From positions 124,001 to 188,000 of the forward strand of contig NZ_CP195847.1 in NCBI RefSeq assembly GCF_051513965.1: a stretch of DNA of 64,000 bases, written 5' to 3'. Of this stretch, positions 48,505-57,395 are shown piece after piece (positions within the stretch are counted from its first letter, which is position 1; each line of letters begins with the position of its first letter). The DNA comes from Paramicrobacterium sp051513965. GTDB taxonomy: Bacteria > Actinomycetota > Actinomycetes > Actinomycetales > Microbacteriaceae. Made by a program: the position numbers and the translations under genes. The notes below the pieces were generated by a model, which had not been told where the DNA came from, did no database searches, and saw only the letters and a list, made by a program, of their open reading frames with translations.

Positions 48505-50430
48505 TCAGACCTTCATGCGGAAATCGTACTGCTCGGGCAGCGGCTCATCGGGGAAGATCTTTCGCCAGAGATCCGAGACGGCCTCGTCGCCCTCACGGAG
48601 GTTCGCGACCTCGATGCCCTCGCGCAGCAGCTGCGCCGCCTCCTCGTCGCGTCCGAGCCGGTGGAGCGCCGTCGCGCGCAGAAACCGGAGGCGTCCGAGC
48701 GCGGCGACGTCGTCCTCGACGGCATCCAGCACCCGTAGGGCACCGACCGGGTCGCCACCCTCGAGAAGCGCGCTCGCCCCCTCGATCGCGAGCGCTCGCT
48801 GCGCACCGGGAAGCGCGTGTCCGACGGCCGCGAGATAGTCGCCGGCCGCCTGTGCGATGCGCCCGGTCTCGGCGCGGAGCCGTGCGCGGCCGCGTAGCGC
48901 CGGCATGTTCGGGGCGAGGGCGAAGGATGCCGCGTAGAACGCTCCCGCCCGCTCGAGGTCGCCGCGCGCGTGCGCCATCGTGCCGAGCTGCACCGCCGTA
49001 TGCCACGTGCGGGGCGCGGTTTCGAGCAGCCGCTCCCAGGCATCGCCGCGCACGTACGACCCGACGATCTCGCGCCGACTCGGCAGCGGGAGCGCACCGG
49101 TGTCGAGAAGCTCGAGCCACGGCTGAACGTCATCGGTGACGACGTCGAAGGGGGTTCCGGATGCCGCGAGGTCGGCCTCGCCCGCCCGCTCACGTCGCTT
49201 CTGCTCAAGGTGACCCCAGCCGGTTCCGCGAACGACGAGCTCGCCGGGCGTCGCGTCTGCCCTGCCGCGGGCACCCTCGAGCGTCGCCGCCATCGTCGCC
49301 TCGGGCCACAGCTCCTCGACGCGGTCCGCGGCATGAGCGGCATCCGCCTCGGCCGTGGTCAGCCCCGCAGGCGTGGTGCCTGTGTGGGCCGCCAACCCGA
49401 TGTTGCCGTAGGCCTCCACCCAGTCCCAGCTCTCGCCCGCCAGCCGCAGGTGCTCGAACTGTGTGCGCGCCAAGCCCGCTTGAATCTCCGCATAGTGTCT
49501 GCCGTCCGGGGTGAGCCAGCGTTGCCAGCGGTGGCCTCCCGCGCCCTCGCCCCAGCAGAACAGCTTGCGGCCGCGCAGTCGATCGGTCGAGAGCAGCGTG
49601 AGACCGTCGCCGTTCTCGTCCGCGGCCGCGACCCACGGGCGGGCACCCGGTACGGGATCGAAGAAGTAGTCGGCCGCGTACGGAGCCTGTGCCGGGGCGA
49701 GCATCTCGGGAGTGACCTCCACCGTGGCGATCGCCCCGTCGTACCCGGTCGCAACGCTCGAGGTGCTCGGCGTCACGACGCGCGTGTGCTCCGTCTGCGG
49801 AACCGCCGCATTCGTCCACCAGTACATCGGCACGTCCCGGTCTGCCGTGTTGCGGATGCGCACGTACGCGAACAGCACGTGCGAGCCCTCCGGAAGCCAG
49901 AGGTCGATCTGAAAGACCGTGTCGCGCAGCCGATCGAACTCCCACATGCGCAGCACAGGGCCGGTGGGTGTCTGCACCACCGCGGTGTGCAGCGGGCTTG
50001 CCGTCGAGGGGGAGTGGCCGCGTGTGCCGATGTTCCACTCGATGCCGCCCGCGAACCACGCGTCGCGCAGAGCGAGGTTGGCATACTGCACGGCGGAGTT
50101 CACGTGCAGCAGCTCAACGTCACGGTCGAGGTCGCGCAGCGACCACACGCGTCCGCCGAGCTCCGGGAGCACGGTCGCACGCAGGTGCTCGTTCTCGAGA
50201 ATCGCCGCGGTGAACGTTCGAGGCGAGGTCTCGCGCCCGTAGGCATCCTGCATCGTGTGCGGAAAGAGATTGCGCACACCGCCGAAGCCCATTCCCGCGG
50301 CGATCTCCTCGGGCAGCGCGCCCGAAACCGCATACGGCGGCTCCGAGGTGTCGGCGACGGTCGCGAGCGGATTCGCCTCTCCGAGATCGGCGGCGGGCAG
50401 CGTGACGTCTTCGACTCGGATGTCAGTCAT
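48505..50430 (-). CDS. DUF5107-domain protein with TPR-like C-terminus
   Basis: 641 residues from ATG 50430 (GGGAGGA upstream). The DUF5107 beta-sandwich takes about residues 10-330: LENEHLRATVLPELGGRVWS near 75, NSAVQYANLALRDAWFAGGI and EWNIGTRGHSPSTASPLHTA near 120, RIRNTADRDVPMYWWTNAAV near 180, LFCWGEGAGGHRWQRWLTPD near 280. From 480 on come helical pairs typical of TPR (RTWHTAVQLGTMAHARGDLE, RAGAFYAASFALAPNMPALR). No signal peptide. DUF5107 is related to galactose-mutarotase-like folds and occurs in carbohydrate catabolism clusters; exact role unknown. Confidence 0.88.
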   Translation of the reverse strand: MTDIRVEDVTLPAADLGEANPLATVADTSEPPYAVSGALPEEIAAGMGFGGVRNLFPHTMQDAYGRETSPRTFTAAILENEHLRATVLPELGGRVWSLRDLDRDVELLHVNSAVQYANLALRDAWFAGGIEWNIGTRGHSPSTASPLHTAVVQTPTGPVLRMWEFDRLRDTVFQIDLWLPEGSHVLFAYVRIRNTADRDVPMYWWTNAAVPQTEHTRVVTPSTSSVATGYDGAIATVEVTPEMLAPAQAPYAADYFFDPVPGARPWVAAADENGDGLTLLSTDRLRGRKLFCWGEGAGGHRWQRWLTPDGRHYAEIQAGLARTQFEHLRLAGESWDWVEAYGNIGLAAHTGTTPAGLTTAEADAAHAADRVEELWPEATMAATLEGARGRADATPGELVVRGTGWGHLEQKRRERAGEADLAASGTPFDVVTDDVQPWLELLDTGALPLPSRREIVGSYVRGDAWERLLETAPRTWHTAVQLGTMAHARGDLERAGAFYAASFALAPNMPALRGRARLRAETGRIAQAAGDYLAAVGHALPGAQRALAIEGASALLEGGDPVGALRVLDAVEDDVAALGRLRFLRATALHRLGRDEEAAQLLREGIEVANLREGDEAVSDLWRKIFPDEPLPEQYDFRMKV

Positions 50431-50534
50431 GGCGGCATCCTCCCTGATGCGGCATCGCGTGATGCGTTCCCTCGATCGTAGCCGCAGTGCGGGCATCCGT
50501 CCGAAGCGTCAGACAGCGCTTCTAGGATGGACGC

Positions 50535-51377
50535 ATGAGCGAGACGACACTTCCAGCCATTGCCATTCTGGGCGCCGGTTCGATGGGCGGCGCGATCCTC
50601 ACCGGCCTCGTCCAACCGCACGTGCGCGTGGACGGCGGCATCCGCGTCACCAATCGCACGGAGGCGAAGGCTCGTCCGCTCGGCGAGCTCGACGGCGTGA
50701 CCTCCTACGCTCTCGAAGAGACACCGGATGCCCAGGCGCGGGCGCTCGCCGGAGCGAAGGTCGTACTGGTCGGCGTCAAGCCGCACATGGTGCCCGATCT
50801 ACTGCGTGACATCGCCGACGATCTCGAGGCGGGCAGCATCGTCGTGAGCGTTGCCGCGGGCGTCACGATCGAGACGTTCGAGAGCCTCCTGCCCGAGAGC
50901 GTCGCGGTGATCCGTGCGATGCCGAACACTCCCTCCTTCGTGGGCAAGGGCGTCACGGGAATCGCCCCTGGCACCCGCTCGAGCGACGACGATCTCGCGC
51001 TCGCGCGCGCGGTCTTCGAGACGGTGGGTCAGGTGGTCGAAGTCCCCGAGGAGCAGATCGACGCGCTGTCGACCATCTCGGGCTCGGGCCCGGCATACGT
51101 CTTCTACCTCATCGAGGAGTTCACGCGCGCTGCGATCGACAAGGGGTTCAGCCCCGAGCAGGCCGCGACGCTCGTCGAGGGCACGTTCGCGGGTGCGACC
51201 GAGCTGCTCACGCAGTCGGAGAAGACGCCTGAAGAGCTCCGCCTCAACGTGACGAGCCCGAAGGGGACGACAGAGAAGGCGGTCGAGGTGCTGCAGCAGG
51301 CCGGGCTGCACGAGACGTTTGCCCGAGCGACGGATGCCGCTCTCGCACGCGCTCGGGAGCTCGCCGCCGGGGACTGA
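50535..51377 (+). CDS. proC: Pyrroline-5-carboxylate reductase
   Basis: 280 residues. Last step of proline synthesis, NAD(P)H-dependent, cytosolic. Rossmann motif AILGAGSMGGAILTGLVQPH (residues 9-28), VLVGVKPHMVPDLLRDIADD near 78, IRAMPNTPSFVGKGVTGIAP near 125, and the signature VEVPEEQIDALSTISGSGPA, YVFYLIEEFTRAAIDKGFSP near 180, then LRLNVTSPKGTTEKAVEVLQ near 235. Divergent from the DUF5107 gene. In mycobacteria proC lies beside the HTH and bS22 genes; here they are 5.5 kb apart. Confidence 0.96.
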   Translation: MSETTLPAIAILGAGSMGGAILTGLVQPHVRVDGGIRVTNRTEAKARPLGELDGVTSYALEETPDAQARALAGAKVVLVGVKPHMVPDLLRDIADDLEAGSIVVSVAAGVTIETFESLLPESVAVIRAMPNTPSFVGKGVTGIAPGTRSSDDDLALARAVFETVGQVVEVPEEQIDALSTISGSGPAYVFYLIEEFTRAAIDKGFSPEQAATLVEGTFAGATELLTQSEKTPEELRLNVTSPKGTTEKAVEVLQQAGLHETFARATDAALARARELAAGD

Positions 51378-51432
51378 CAGCCTGCCGGGAGCACGTCACC
51401 GGCCGTTTACCGCGGATTTGTACCGTGGCCTC

Positions 51433-52014
51433 ATGCGCGAGATCGTCACGGCACTCCAGGCCGAGGTCGACCGTCTGCCGACGGGAGCACGGCTGCCCAG
51501 CGAGCACGAGCTCATGGCGCGCTTCGGCGCCAGCCGCAGCACGGTGCGGCGAGCGATCGAGCAGCTCGAAGCGCGCTTTCTCGTGCGACGTGTACACGGC
51601 TCCGGCACCTACGTGCATCGGCGGATCGACTATCTCGTGTCCGCGGGTCTCGCGCCCTCGCTGCACGCCACGATTGAGAGAACAGGCGCGACAGCACGGA
51701 CGATCCTCCTCGACGCGCGAACAGAACCCGCACCAGAGACCGTAGCGGAGCGACTCAACGTCGACGTGGCGACACCGTGCACGCGGCTCCTCCGTGCCGG
51801 GTACATCGACGACGAGCCCGCGACCTGCGTCGAAGAGTGGCTGCCACCGGGCATCCTCGATTACGCCGAAGTGAGCCTGCGCGCCATCGAATCGCTCGCT
51901 GAGATTCTGCGGGCCTCCGAGCGCGACCCCGTGCGTTCCTGGTCCCGCGTGTCGACCGAGTTTCCCTCGCGCACGCCGGCGAGGTCTTCGTCGGCTTCAT
52001 GCAGGGTGTGCTGA
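51433..52014 (+). pseudogene. GntR/HutC-family regulator, C-terminus lost
   Basis: Start uncertain (ATG 51433; the frame is open further 5' and TTG 51418 would add LYRGL). Winged helix: EVDRLPTGARLPSEHELMAR, FGASRSTVRRAIEQLEARFL, VRRVHGSGTYV. The UTRA domain begins RIDYLVSAGLAPSLHATIER and includes CVEEWLPPGILDYAEVSLRA, then SLAEILRASERDPVRSWSRV. Relatives continue for about 60 more residues (a conserved VW.VES segment and the final strands), but here the frame turns to SRTPARSSSASCRVC and stops. The other frames do not restore the ending, so a 3' deletion is likelier than a single-base shift. Ligand binding is probably impaired. Confidence 0.65.
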
Positions 52015-52069
52015 CGAGCGCGGCGCTGACGAATCGGACAGGCTCGAGCGACGCGCAGTCGAGCTGGGG

Positions 52070-54067
52070 TCAGGCGAGAAGGGCGGTCACCTCGGAAGTC
52101 GAGAGGATGCCGTCCGCAACGATCGCGCGGTAGCGGCGACGCAGTCCGGCGCCGGCGGGAACGACCGTGGGGGAATCCCATGCGATCGCGGAGCCGAGGC
52201 CCGGATACTCGGCGAGCCGCACGAACCAGGGGTCGTCGCTGTCGAGCGTCTGCAGCGCGATGGTCGCGGGTCCGGTCGCATCGGGCCCGTGCAGGAACTC
52301 GGCGCTGACGGCGGCCCACGGGGCGACGGCGCCGTTCACGGCATCCTCACCCTCGAACAACCCTGCACCCTCGATCGGACCCGTGAACACGCGTGCGTCT
52401 CGGCAGTCGGGAAGCCGCCAGAAGAGCCCGCCGTACCCGGCGTTCGCGCGGCCCTTGCTGCCCGGACTCTCGAGGGTCACGTCGGCGTCTCCGGTGGGCA
52501 CGAGGGTGATGTCGAGGTCGAAGCACCACGCGGATGCCCCGGCACTGCGTGCCGTGACTGTGAGGTTCTGCGTGAGCACCGCCCGCCCGTCGGCGCCGTG
52601 CCACACGAGGCGCTGCTCGAAGCCGTCGCGCATCGTCCGCACGTGCTCACCGACGATGCGCCCGTGATCGTCGAGAACCTCATATCCCTTCTCGGGAATA
52701 TACGTGCCGCCGCCCCAGAAGTTGGTGCCGTCGACGCCGGGCACGGCGAACGAGAGACCCAGGTGCCAGTCGTGGTCCGCGGGGTGGTGGTCGCTCACTA
52801 TGACGCCCTCGCGAGTGCGGATCGGGTGCAGGTACGGCCGCGGTCCTGAGAACGGAATCGTCCCGGCGCCGTCGCGGTACGTCGCGACCGCGGCATCCTC
52901 GATCTCGATCGTGCCGAGAACGCTGTCGCGCCCCGTGAACGCCCACGGCGCACCGAGCTCGCTGTAGGTCCTTCCCGAACGAGCGGCCTCGCGCGCGAGC
53001 GTCTCGACGTCGCGGAGAACAGGATGCCGGTCGTCGCCCTCGCCCCGCCAGGACACGAACCGCGGACCGATCTTCGTCGGCTCCGGTGCGGTGCGGATCG
53101 CCTCGACCACGCGCATGAAAGCGCCCGTGTCAGCGAGCGGAACCAGCAGGTCGGCGGTTCCGCTGCGGTGGTCCAGGAGGTTCGTGAGCAGGTCTGTGCG
53201 CCCGTAGGAGTGGGTGTCGTCGCCGAGCGTCACGACGTCGGTCGTGTATGCCAGGCGGGCCTCGGCGTTCGTTCCGTGCACGTCGACCCACGCGTTCTCG
53301 TCCTCGGCGCCCGTGGTGTCGGCGCAGAGAGTCAGCGCGCACGTGACCGTCTCGCCCGAGCGCCCCGTGACGCGGATCGTCGACGTGTCGTCACTCCAAA
53401 TGTCGTTGACGCGGAACAGCTCGGTCTCGACCGTCACGACATCGTCAGCGGTGCGGATGCCGGCGATGCTCAGCGCCGTCGCGATGGCGTGCGCGAGCGG
53501 GTTCGTCGCGACGCCGTCCACGACCGGGCGGCCGTCCAGCACGCGGCGTCCGGCCCAGCGCGCCCGCTTCCAGTACCCGAGCGAACGGCTCCACAGGCCG
53601 ACGGCCGAGACGCGGGTGATGCCGCCGAGCGCCGTGTCGACGGCGTCGCCGTTGCCCGCGAATGCCGCGAGCGCGTGCGAGCCGAGGCTCTGAAAGCCCA
53701 CCTGAACGATGCGCCCGGTCTCGCGCTGCACGGCGAGCAGCCGCTCGAAGTCGGCGAACGTCGGCACGGGAGGCTTCTCGAGAAGCACGTCGGCGCCGGA
53801 GCGCATCGCCGTCTCGCACAGGTCGGCGTGGGCGCCGATCGGCGTTGCGATGACCACGATGTCGGGCTGCGCGTCGGCGAGTGCGGCATCCAGCGATTCG
53901 ACAACGGGGATGCCGTGGAGCAGCGTCTCCTCCCGCGCGATGGCCGGGTCGGCGATCGCCGCGATGTGCAGTCGCCCCTCGGTCGCGAGTCGACGGGCGT
54001 TCTGCAGGTGGTGGGCGCCGAAGCCGCGTCCTCCCACCAGCACGATCGACGGGACTGATTCGCTCAT
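52070..54067 (-). CDS. Gfo/Idh/MocA oxidoreductase fused to PmoA (DUF6807) domain
   Basis: 665 residues. Residues 1-350: Rossmann start IVLVGGRGFGAHHLQNARRL, DIVVIATPIGAHADLCETAM near 70, then LLEKPPVPTFADFERLLAVQ near 95 (EKPP motif), VQVGFQSLGSHALAAFAGNG, VDGVATNPLAHAIATALSIA near 185. Residues 390-665: DUF6807 sandwich with PFSGPRPYLHPIRTREGVIV, SDHHPADHDWHLGLSFAVPG near 435, NFWGGGTYIPEKGYEVLDDH, YGGLFWRLPDCRDARVF near 560. Probably an NAD(P)-linked sugar or sugar-acid enzyme with an appended carbohydrate-related module. A LacI-type operator lies 54 nt upstream of the start. Confidence 0.88.
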   Translation of the reverse strand: MSESVPSIVLVGGRGFGAHHLQNARRLATEGRLHIAAIADPAIAREETLLHGIPVVESLDAALADAQPDIVVIATPIGAHADLCETAMRSGADVLLEKPPVPTFADFERLLAVQRETGRIVQVGFQSLGSHALAAFAGNGDAVDTALGGITRVSAVGLWSRSLGYWKRARWAGRRVLDGRPVVDGVATNPLAHAIATALSIAGIRTADDVVTVETELFRVNDIWSDDTSTIRVTGRSGETVTCALTLCADTTGAEDENAWVDVHGTNAEARLAYTTDVVTLGDDTHSYGRTDLLTNLLDHRSGTADLLVPLADTGAFMRVVEAIRTAPEPTKIGPRFVSWRGEGDDRHPVLRDVETLAREAARSGRTYSELGAPWAFTGRDSVLGTIEIEDAAVATYRDGAGTIPFSGPRPYLHPIRTREGVIVSDHHPADHDWHLGLSFAVPGVDGTNFWGGGTYIPEKGYEVLDDHGRIVGEHVRTMRDGFEQRLVWHGADGRAVLTQNLTVTARSAGASAWCFDLDITLVPTGDADVTLESPGSKGRANAGYGGLFWRLPDCRDARVFTGPIEGAGLFEGEDAVNGAVAPWAAVSAEFLHGPDATGPATIALQTLDSDDPWFVRLAEYPGLGSAIAWDSPTVVPAGAGLRRRYRAIVADGILSTSEVTALLA

Positions 54068-54120
54068 GCGAGACCTCCACGTTCTGCGCGGACTGACTCA
54101 CGCGCACCGTTAACTATGCC

Positions 54121-54134
54121 AGCAAGCGCTTTCC
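54121..54134. promoter_or_regulatory. LacI-family operator-like site
   Basis: AGCAAGCGCTTTCC, with the central palindrome AAGCGCTT and the CG centre typical of LacI/GalR operators (consensus near TGNAANCGNTTNCA). It lies between the KtrA gene end and the Gfo/Idh-PmoA gene start. No LacI gene is in the window, so the regulator would act in trans. Confidence 0.55.
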
Positions 54135-54227
54135 CGACGAAGGTGACGCACGAGGTGGAACGTCACTGTGTCTGAGGATGCCCGGCTGCGGGCCGCGCCG
54201 AGCGGCCCAGCGCCGTGTGACTCGCGC

Positions 54228-54896
54228 TCAGCTCAGCGCAGCGAATCGCTCGATATCGCCGGACGCCCCGGAGACGATGATGAGATCGTGGTCGGTCACC
54301 ACAGTGTCCGCCGTGGCATAGGTGAACGGCTTGCCCGGAGACTTCACGCCGACGACCGTGATGTGATGCTTGGTCCGCACGCCCGACTCGGTGAGGTTCT
54401 TGCCTCGAATCGGCTTCGGCGGATACATCTTTACGAGCGCGAAGTCGTCGTCGAACTGGATGAAATCGAGCATCCGCCCGTTCACCAGGTGAGCGACGCG
54501 TTCGCCCGCCTCGGCCTCGGGGTAGATGACGTGGTTCGCGCCGACTCGCGTCAGGATCTTGCCGTGCGACTGCGAGACGGCCTTGGCCCAGATCTGCGGA
54601 ATCTTGAGGTCCACCAGGTTGGCGGTGATGAGCACGGATGCCTCGATCGACGAGCCGACCGCGACGACAGCGACCGAGAAATCCTGCGCACCGATCTGCT
54701 TGAGCGCCTCGATGTTCCGAGCATCCGCCTGCACCGTGTGCGTGATGCGGTCCGCCCACTTCTGCACGAGCCCCTCGTCGGCGTCGATGGCGAGCACCTC
54801 GCGGTCGAGGCGGTCGAGCTCTCCAGCGCACGCGGCGCCGAAGCGGCCGAGACCGATGATCAGAACCGGCGCGTCGTGTTTGATGCGATCAACCAA
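54228..54896 (-). CDS. ktrA: TrkA/KtrA-type potassium channel regulatory subunit
   Basis: 222 residues, one RCK module. RCK-N Rossmann: APVLIIGLGRFGAACAGELD (residues 9-28), AIDADEGLVQKWADRITHTV near 40, VVAVGSSIEASVLITANLVD near 78 and KILTRVGANHVIYPEAEAGE near 110. The RCK-C (TrkA_C) domain follows, with DFALVKMYPPKPIRGKNLTE near 150 and DHDLIIVSGASGDIERFAAL at the end. The cytosolic ring gates the KtrB channel with ATP/ADP or c-di-AMP. Start overlaps the KtrB stop by eight bases. Assignment to KtrA rather than TrkA is by single-module length. Confidence 0.92.
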   Translation of the reverse strand: MVDRIKHDAPVLIIGLGRFGAACAGELDRLDREVLAIDADEGLVQKWADRITHTVQADARNIEALKQIGAQDFSVAVVAVGSSIEASVLITANLVDLKIPQIWAKAVSQSHGKILTRVGANHVIYPEAEAGERVAHLVNGRMLDFIQFDDDFALVKMYPPKPIRGKNLTESGVRTKHHITVVGVKSPGKPFTYATADTVVTDHDLIIVSGASGDIERFAALS

Positions 54897-56328
54897 CGAT
54901 GGGCCTCTCTTCCGGGTGCTTGAACAGGCGGCCGTTGCTCGTCGACGCGACCGCGGCGGCCAAGGTCACTGTACCAACGCGCCCCATGAACATTGTGACG
55001 GCGAGCACGTACTTTCCGGCGTCCGGCAGATCCTCGGTGAGCCCGGTCGAGAGGCCCACGGTGCCGAACCCGGAGATCACGTCGAACAGCACGCGATCCA
55101 GAGGCTCCTTCGTGATCTGCATCAGGATGATCGACGACAGTGCGACGATCGTCGCTCCCCAGAAGAACACCGAGATCGCGACGCGGATGACGTCCCCCGG
55201 AATGCGGCGCCCGAACGCTGTGATCTCGAGACGTCCGCGCGCCTCCGCCCATGCCGCGAGCACAAGCACGGCGAGCGTCGTGACCTTGATGCCGCCCGCG
55301 GTCGACGCCGAGCCGCCGCCGACGAACATGAGCATGTCGATCACCAGCAGGCTCGAACCGTTGAGCTGCGAGATGTCGATCGTGGCGAACCCGCCCGAGC
55401 GCGTCATCGTGGAGAGGAAGAGTGACTGGAACACCGTGTTTCCGGCATCCATGTGCCCGAATGTCTTGGGATTGTCGAACTCGAGCGCCACGATTGCGAT
55501 CGCACCCACCGCGATCAGAATGAGTGTCGTGACGAGCGTGAGCTTGACGTGAAGCGACCAGTGGCGGTGACGGAAGCGGAATCGCTTGAGCGCGAAGATG
55601 ACGGGGAACCCGATCGAGCCGAGAAAGACGCCGATCATCAGAAGCGAGAGCAGCCAGTGGTCGTTCGCGAATCTGTCGAGCCCCAGCTCGTTCGGCGTGA
55701 AGCCGGTGTTCGTGAACGCCATTGCGGAGTAGTAGATGCTGTGCAGGGCCGCGTCTCCCGCGGCGATGCCGTCGACCAGCATCCGGATGAAGAGGATGAC
55801 CGCGAGCCCCGCCTCGATGGACAGCAGGCTGACGACCACCGTGAGCAGCAGGTTGCCGATGTCGCCGAGGCGCACCGCCTGACCCTCCGCGACCGGGCCG
55901 TGGTGCACACGGAGCGGGTTGCTGTCGGATGCCGCCACGAGCTTGGCTCTGAGGCCGAGGCGCCGTGAGATGACCATTCCGAGAATGGACGCGAGCGTCA
56001 GCACTCCGATGGCGCCGATCTGCACGCCGAGCACGACGAGGACGTCGCCGAAGAAGGACCAGTGCGTCGCCATGTTCACCGTGGAGAGTCCCGTGACGCA
56101 GATAGTCGACATCGCGGTGAAGAAGGCGTCCGCGAGAGGGGTCCACGTGCGCTCAGCGGATGCCGCGGGCAGCATGAACAGGAAGGTGAAGAGGAGCACC
56201 AGTGAGCTGAACACCAGGATCGCGAAGCGCGACGGCGAACGCGTGGTGAAATCGTTCACGGCCTCACGCAGTCGCCCGAGAGGCGAGCGCGTGAACGGTG
56301 ACGCAGAAGTCCGCGTCCAGCCTGCCAT
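54889..56328 (-). CDS. ktrB: TrkH/KtrB-family potassium transporter
   Basis: 479 residues, with four M1-P-M2 repeats. FAILVFSSLVLLFTFLFMLP is the first helix; selectivity-filter-like TAMSTICVTGLSTVN near 90, AMAFTNTGFTPNE near 215, STMTRSGGFATIDISQLNG near 330, and ISGFGTVGLSTGLTEDLPDA near 430 (Gly in each filter loop). FVGGGSASTAGGIKVTTLAV is a conserved TrkH/KtrB segment. Potassium (often with Na) import across the cytoplasmic membrane, gated by KtrA, the next gene. Confidence 0.93.
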   Translation of the reverse strand: MAGWTRTSASPFTRSPLGRLREAVNDFTTRSPSRFAILVFSSLVLLFTFLFMLPAASAERTWTPLADAFFTAMSTICVTGLSTVNMATHWSFFGDVLVVLGVQIGAIGVLTLASILGMVISRRLGLRAKLVAASDSNPLRVHHGPVAEGQAVRLGDIGNLLLTVVVSLLSIEAGLAVILFIRMLVDGIAAGDAALHSIYYSAMAFTNTGFTPNELGLDRFANDHWLLSLLMIGVFLGSIGFPVIFALKRFRFRHRHWSLHVKLTLVTTLILIAVGAIAIVALEFDNPKTFGHMDAGNTVFQSLFLSTMTRSGGFATIDISQLNGSSLLVIDMLMFVGGGSASTAGGIKVTTLAVLVLAAWAEARGRLEITAFGRRIPGDVIRVAISVFFWGATIVALSSIILMQITKEPLDRVLFDVISGFGTVGLSTGLTEDLPDAGKYVLAVTMFMGRVGTVTLAAAVASTSNGRLFKHPEERPIVG

Positions 56329-56399
56329 TGTCCTCTCCTGACGTGAGTGCTTTACGCGTCGCCATGGTACTCCGCCGCGGGACTTACTAACCTTGAGAC

Positions 56400-56846
56400 A
56401 TGGCCGACATCTTTGACGTTATCGCAGACGGCACCCGGCGAGACATTCTCCACGTGCTTCTCGACCGCCACTCTGTGGATGAGGAGGGCACCGTGCGCGG
56501 CACGAGTGTCTCCGAGATCGTCACGCAGCTCGGCCTCAGCCAGCCCACGGTCTCCAAGCACCTCAAGGTCCTGCGCGAGGCCGGCCTCGCGGCCGTGCGC
56601 GAAGAAGGGCAGCACCGCTACTACTCGCTCGACAGCGCTCCCCTCGAGGCCGTCGAGGACTGGCTCATCCCCTTCCTCGGCATCGACTTCGATGAGCACG
56701 ACCTGAGCAGCGAGATCGAGGCCCACCTGCCGCCGCAGGCCCGCCAGGTCGCGGATGCTATCGGCCACGTCGCCGCCGATACGCGCAAGCGGGTGTCGAG
56801 CGCGGTCTCCGCCGTGGGCAAGCGCTTCGGTCGTTCATCAGGCTGA
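56400..56846 (+). CDS. ArsR-family winged-helix regulator
   Basis: 148 residues. The HTH spans 1-85: DIFDVIADGTRRDILHVLLD, RHSVDEEGTVRGTSVSEIVT, QLGLSQPTVSKHLKVLREAG, LAAVREEGQHRYYSLDSAPL (wing). The C-terminal 60 residues (LSSEIEAHLPPQARQVADAI, GHVAADTRKRVSSAVSAVGK) are helical and basic, longer than usual for ArsR. No Cys metal site, so a non-metal sensor. Divergent from ktrB with a 71-nt gap. Confidence 0.9.
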   Translation: MADIFDVIADGTRRDILHVLLDRHSVDEEGTVRGTSVSEIVTQLGLSQPTVSKHLKVLREAGLAAVREEGQHRYYSLDSAPLEAVEDWLIPFLGIDFDEHDLSSEIEAHLPPQARQVADAIGHVAADTRKRVSSAVSAVGKRFGRSSG

Positions 56847-56928
56847 GGTTCGTCACACTCGACAATCGCTCAGCTTTATCAGTAGGCTTATGTCAACGCG
56901 TGTGGCTGACGTGGTGAAAGGGGCTTGC

Positions 56929-57123
56929 GTGGCACAAGATTTTGACGACGTGCGCTTCCTTACCGTCGCAGAGGTCGCCGAGATGATGCGCGTCTCGAAG
57001 ATGACCGTGTACCGCATGGTGCACGCTGGCGAGTTGCCCGCCATCCGGTTCGGGCGTTCGTTCCGTGTTCCGGAATCCGCGATCGCCGAGGCACTGTCAC
57101 GTGGGGTTGCAGACTCCGCGTGA
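56929..57123 (+). CDS. BldC-like helix-turn-helix protein (excisionase-type fold)
   Basis: 64 residues from GTG 56929, with AAAGGGG upstream. AQDFDDVRFLTVAEVAEMMR, VSKMTVYRMVHAGELPAIRF, GRSFRVPESAIAEAL: a MerR/BldC/excisionase winged HTH. Despite the excisionase name in databases it is chromosomal and conserved in actinobacteria next to the bS22 gene (Rv0500A-Rv0500B in M. tuberculosis), so a transcription factor role is likelier than recombination. Confidence 0.88.
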   Translation: MAQDFDDVRFLTVAEVAEMMRVSKMTVYRMVHAGELPAIRFGRSFRVPESAIAEALSRGVADSA

Positions 57124-57219
57124 CGCGCACGCGCGCTAACTTCGGGTAAACTGACCCGAGGCCTTTTTATGCCGGCCGCGGCACGCGCGGCCAGACCCAA
57201 CTACTTTTGTGAGGTTTTC

Positions 57220-57318
57220 GTGGGTTCTGTTATCAAGAAGCGACGCAAGCGCATGGCGAAGAAGAAGCACCGCAAGCTGCTTCGCAAGACGCGCCACCAG
57301 CGTCGCAACAAGAAGTAG
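57220..57318 (+). CDS. 30S ribosomal protein bS22 (AURKAIP1/COX24 domain)
   Basis: Only 32 residues. GTG 57220, GAGG six bases upstream, TAG 57316-57318. MGSVIKKRRKRMAKKKHRKL, LRKTRHQRRNKK: the strongly basic peptide known as bS22 in mycobacterial ribosomes, easily missed by gene finders. It binds 16S rRNA at the decoding-centre side of the 30S. Followed 18 nt later by an intrinsic terminator. Confidence 0.93.
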   Translation: MGSVIKKRRKRMAKKKHRKLLRKTRHQRRNKK

Positions 57319-57335
57319 TCGCACAGACTGCACCG

Positions 57336-57366
57336 AAGCGTCAGGTCACGTGGCCTGACGCTTTTT
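57336..57366 (+). terminator. Intrinsic terminator after bS22
   Basis: Stem AAGCGTCAGG (57336-57345) pairs with CCTGACGCTT (57354-57363), 8-nt loop, T-run at 57362-57366. The clearest rho-independent terminator in the window; it ends the HTH-bS22 unit. Confidence 0.9.
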
Positions 57367-57395
57367 GGTGTGCTCGGGGTCGCTAGGCTGGAGCC

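Noticed and set aside
48970..50481. 503-codon frame opposite the DUF5107 gene
   Set aside because: Antisense shadow; the DUF5107 frame has clear motifs and a ribosome site.
56929..57123. Excisionase of a prophage
   Set aside because: No integrase, phage genes or att repeats nearby; position next to bS22 matches the conserved chromosomal BldC-like gene.
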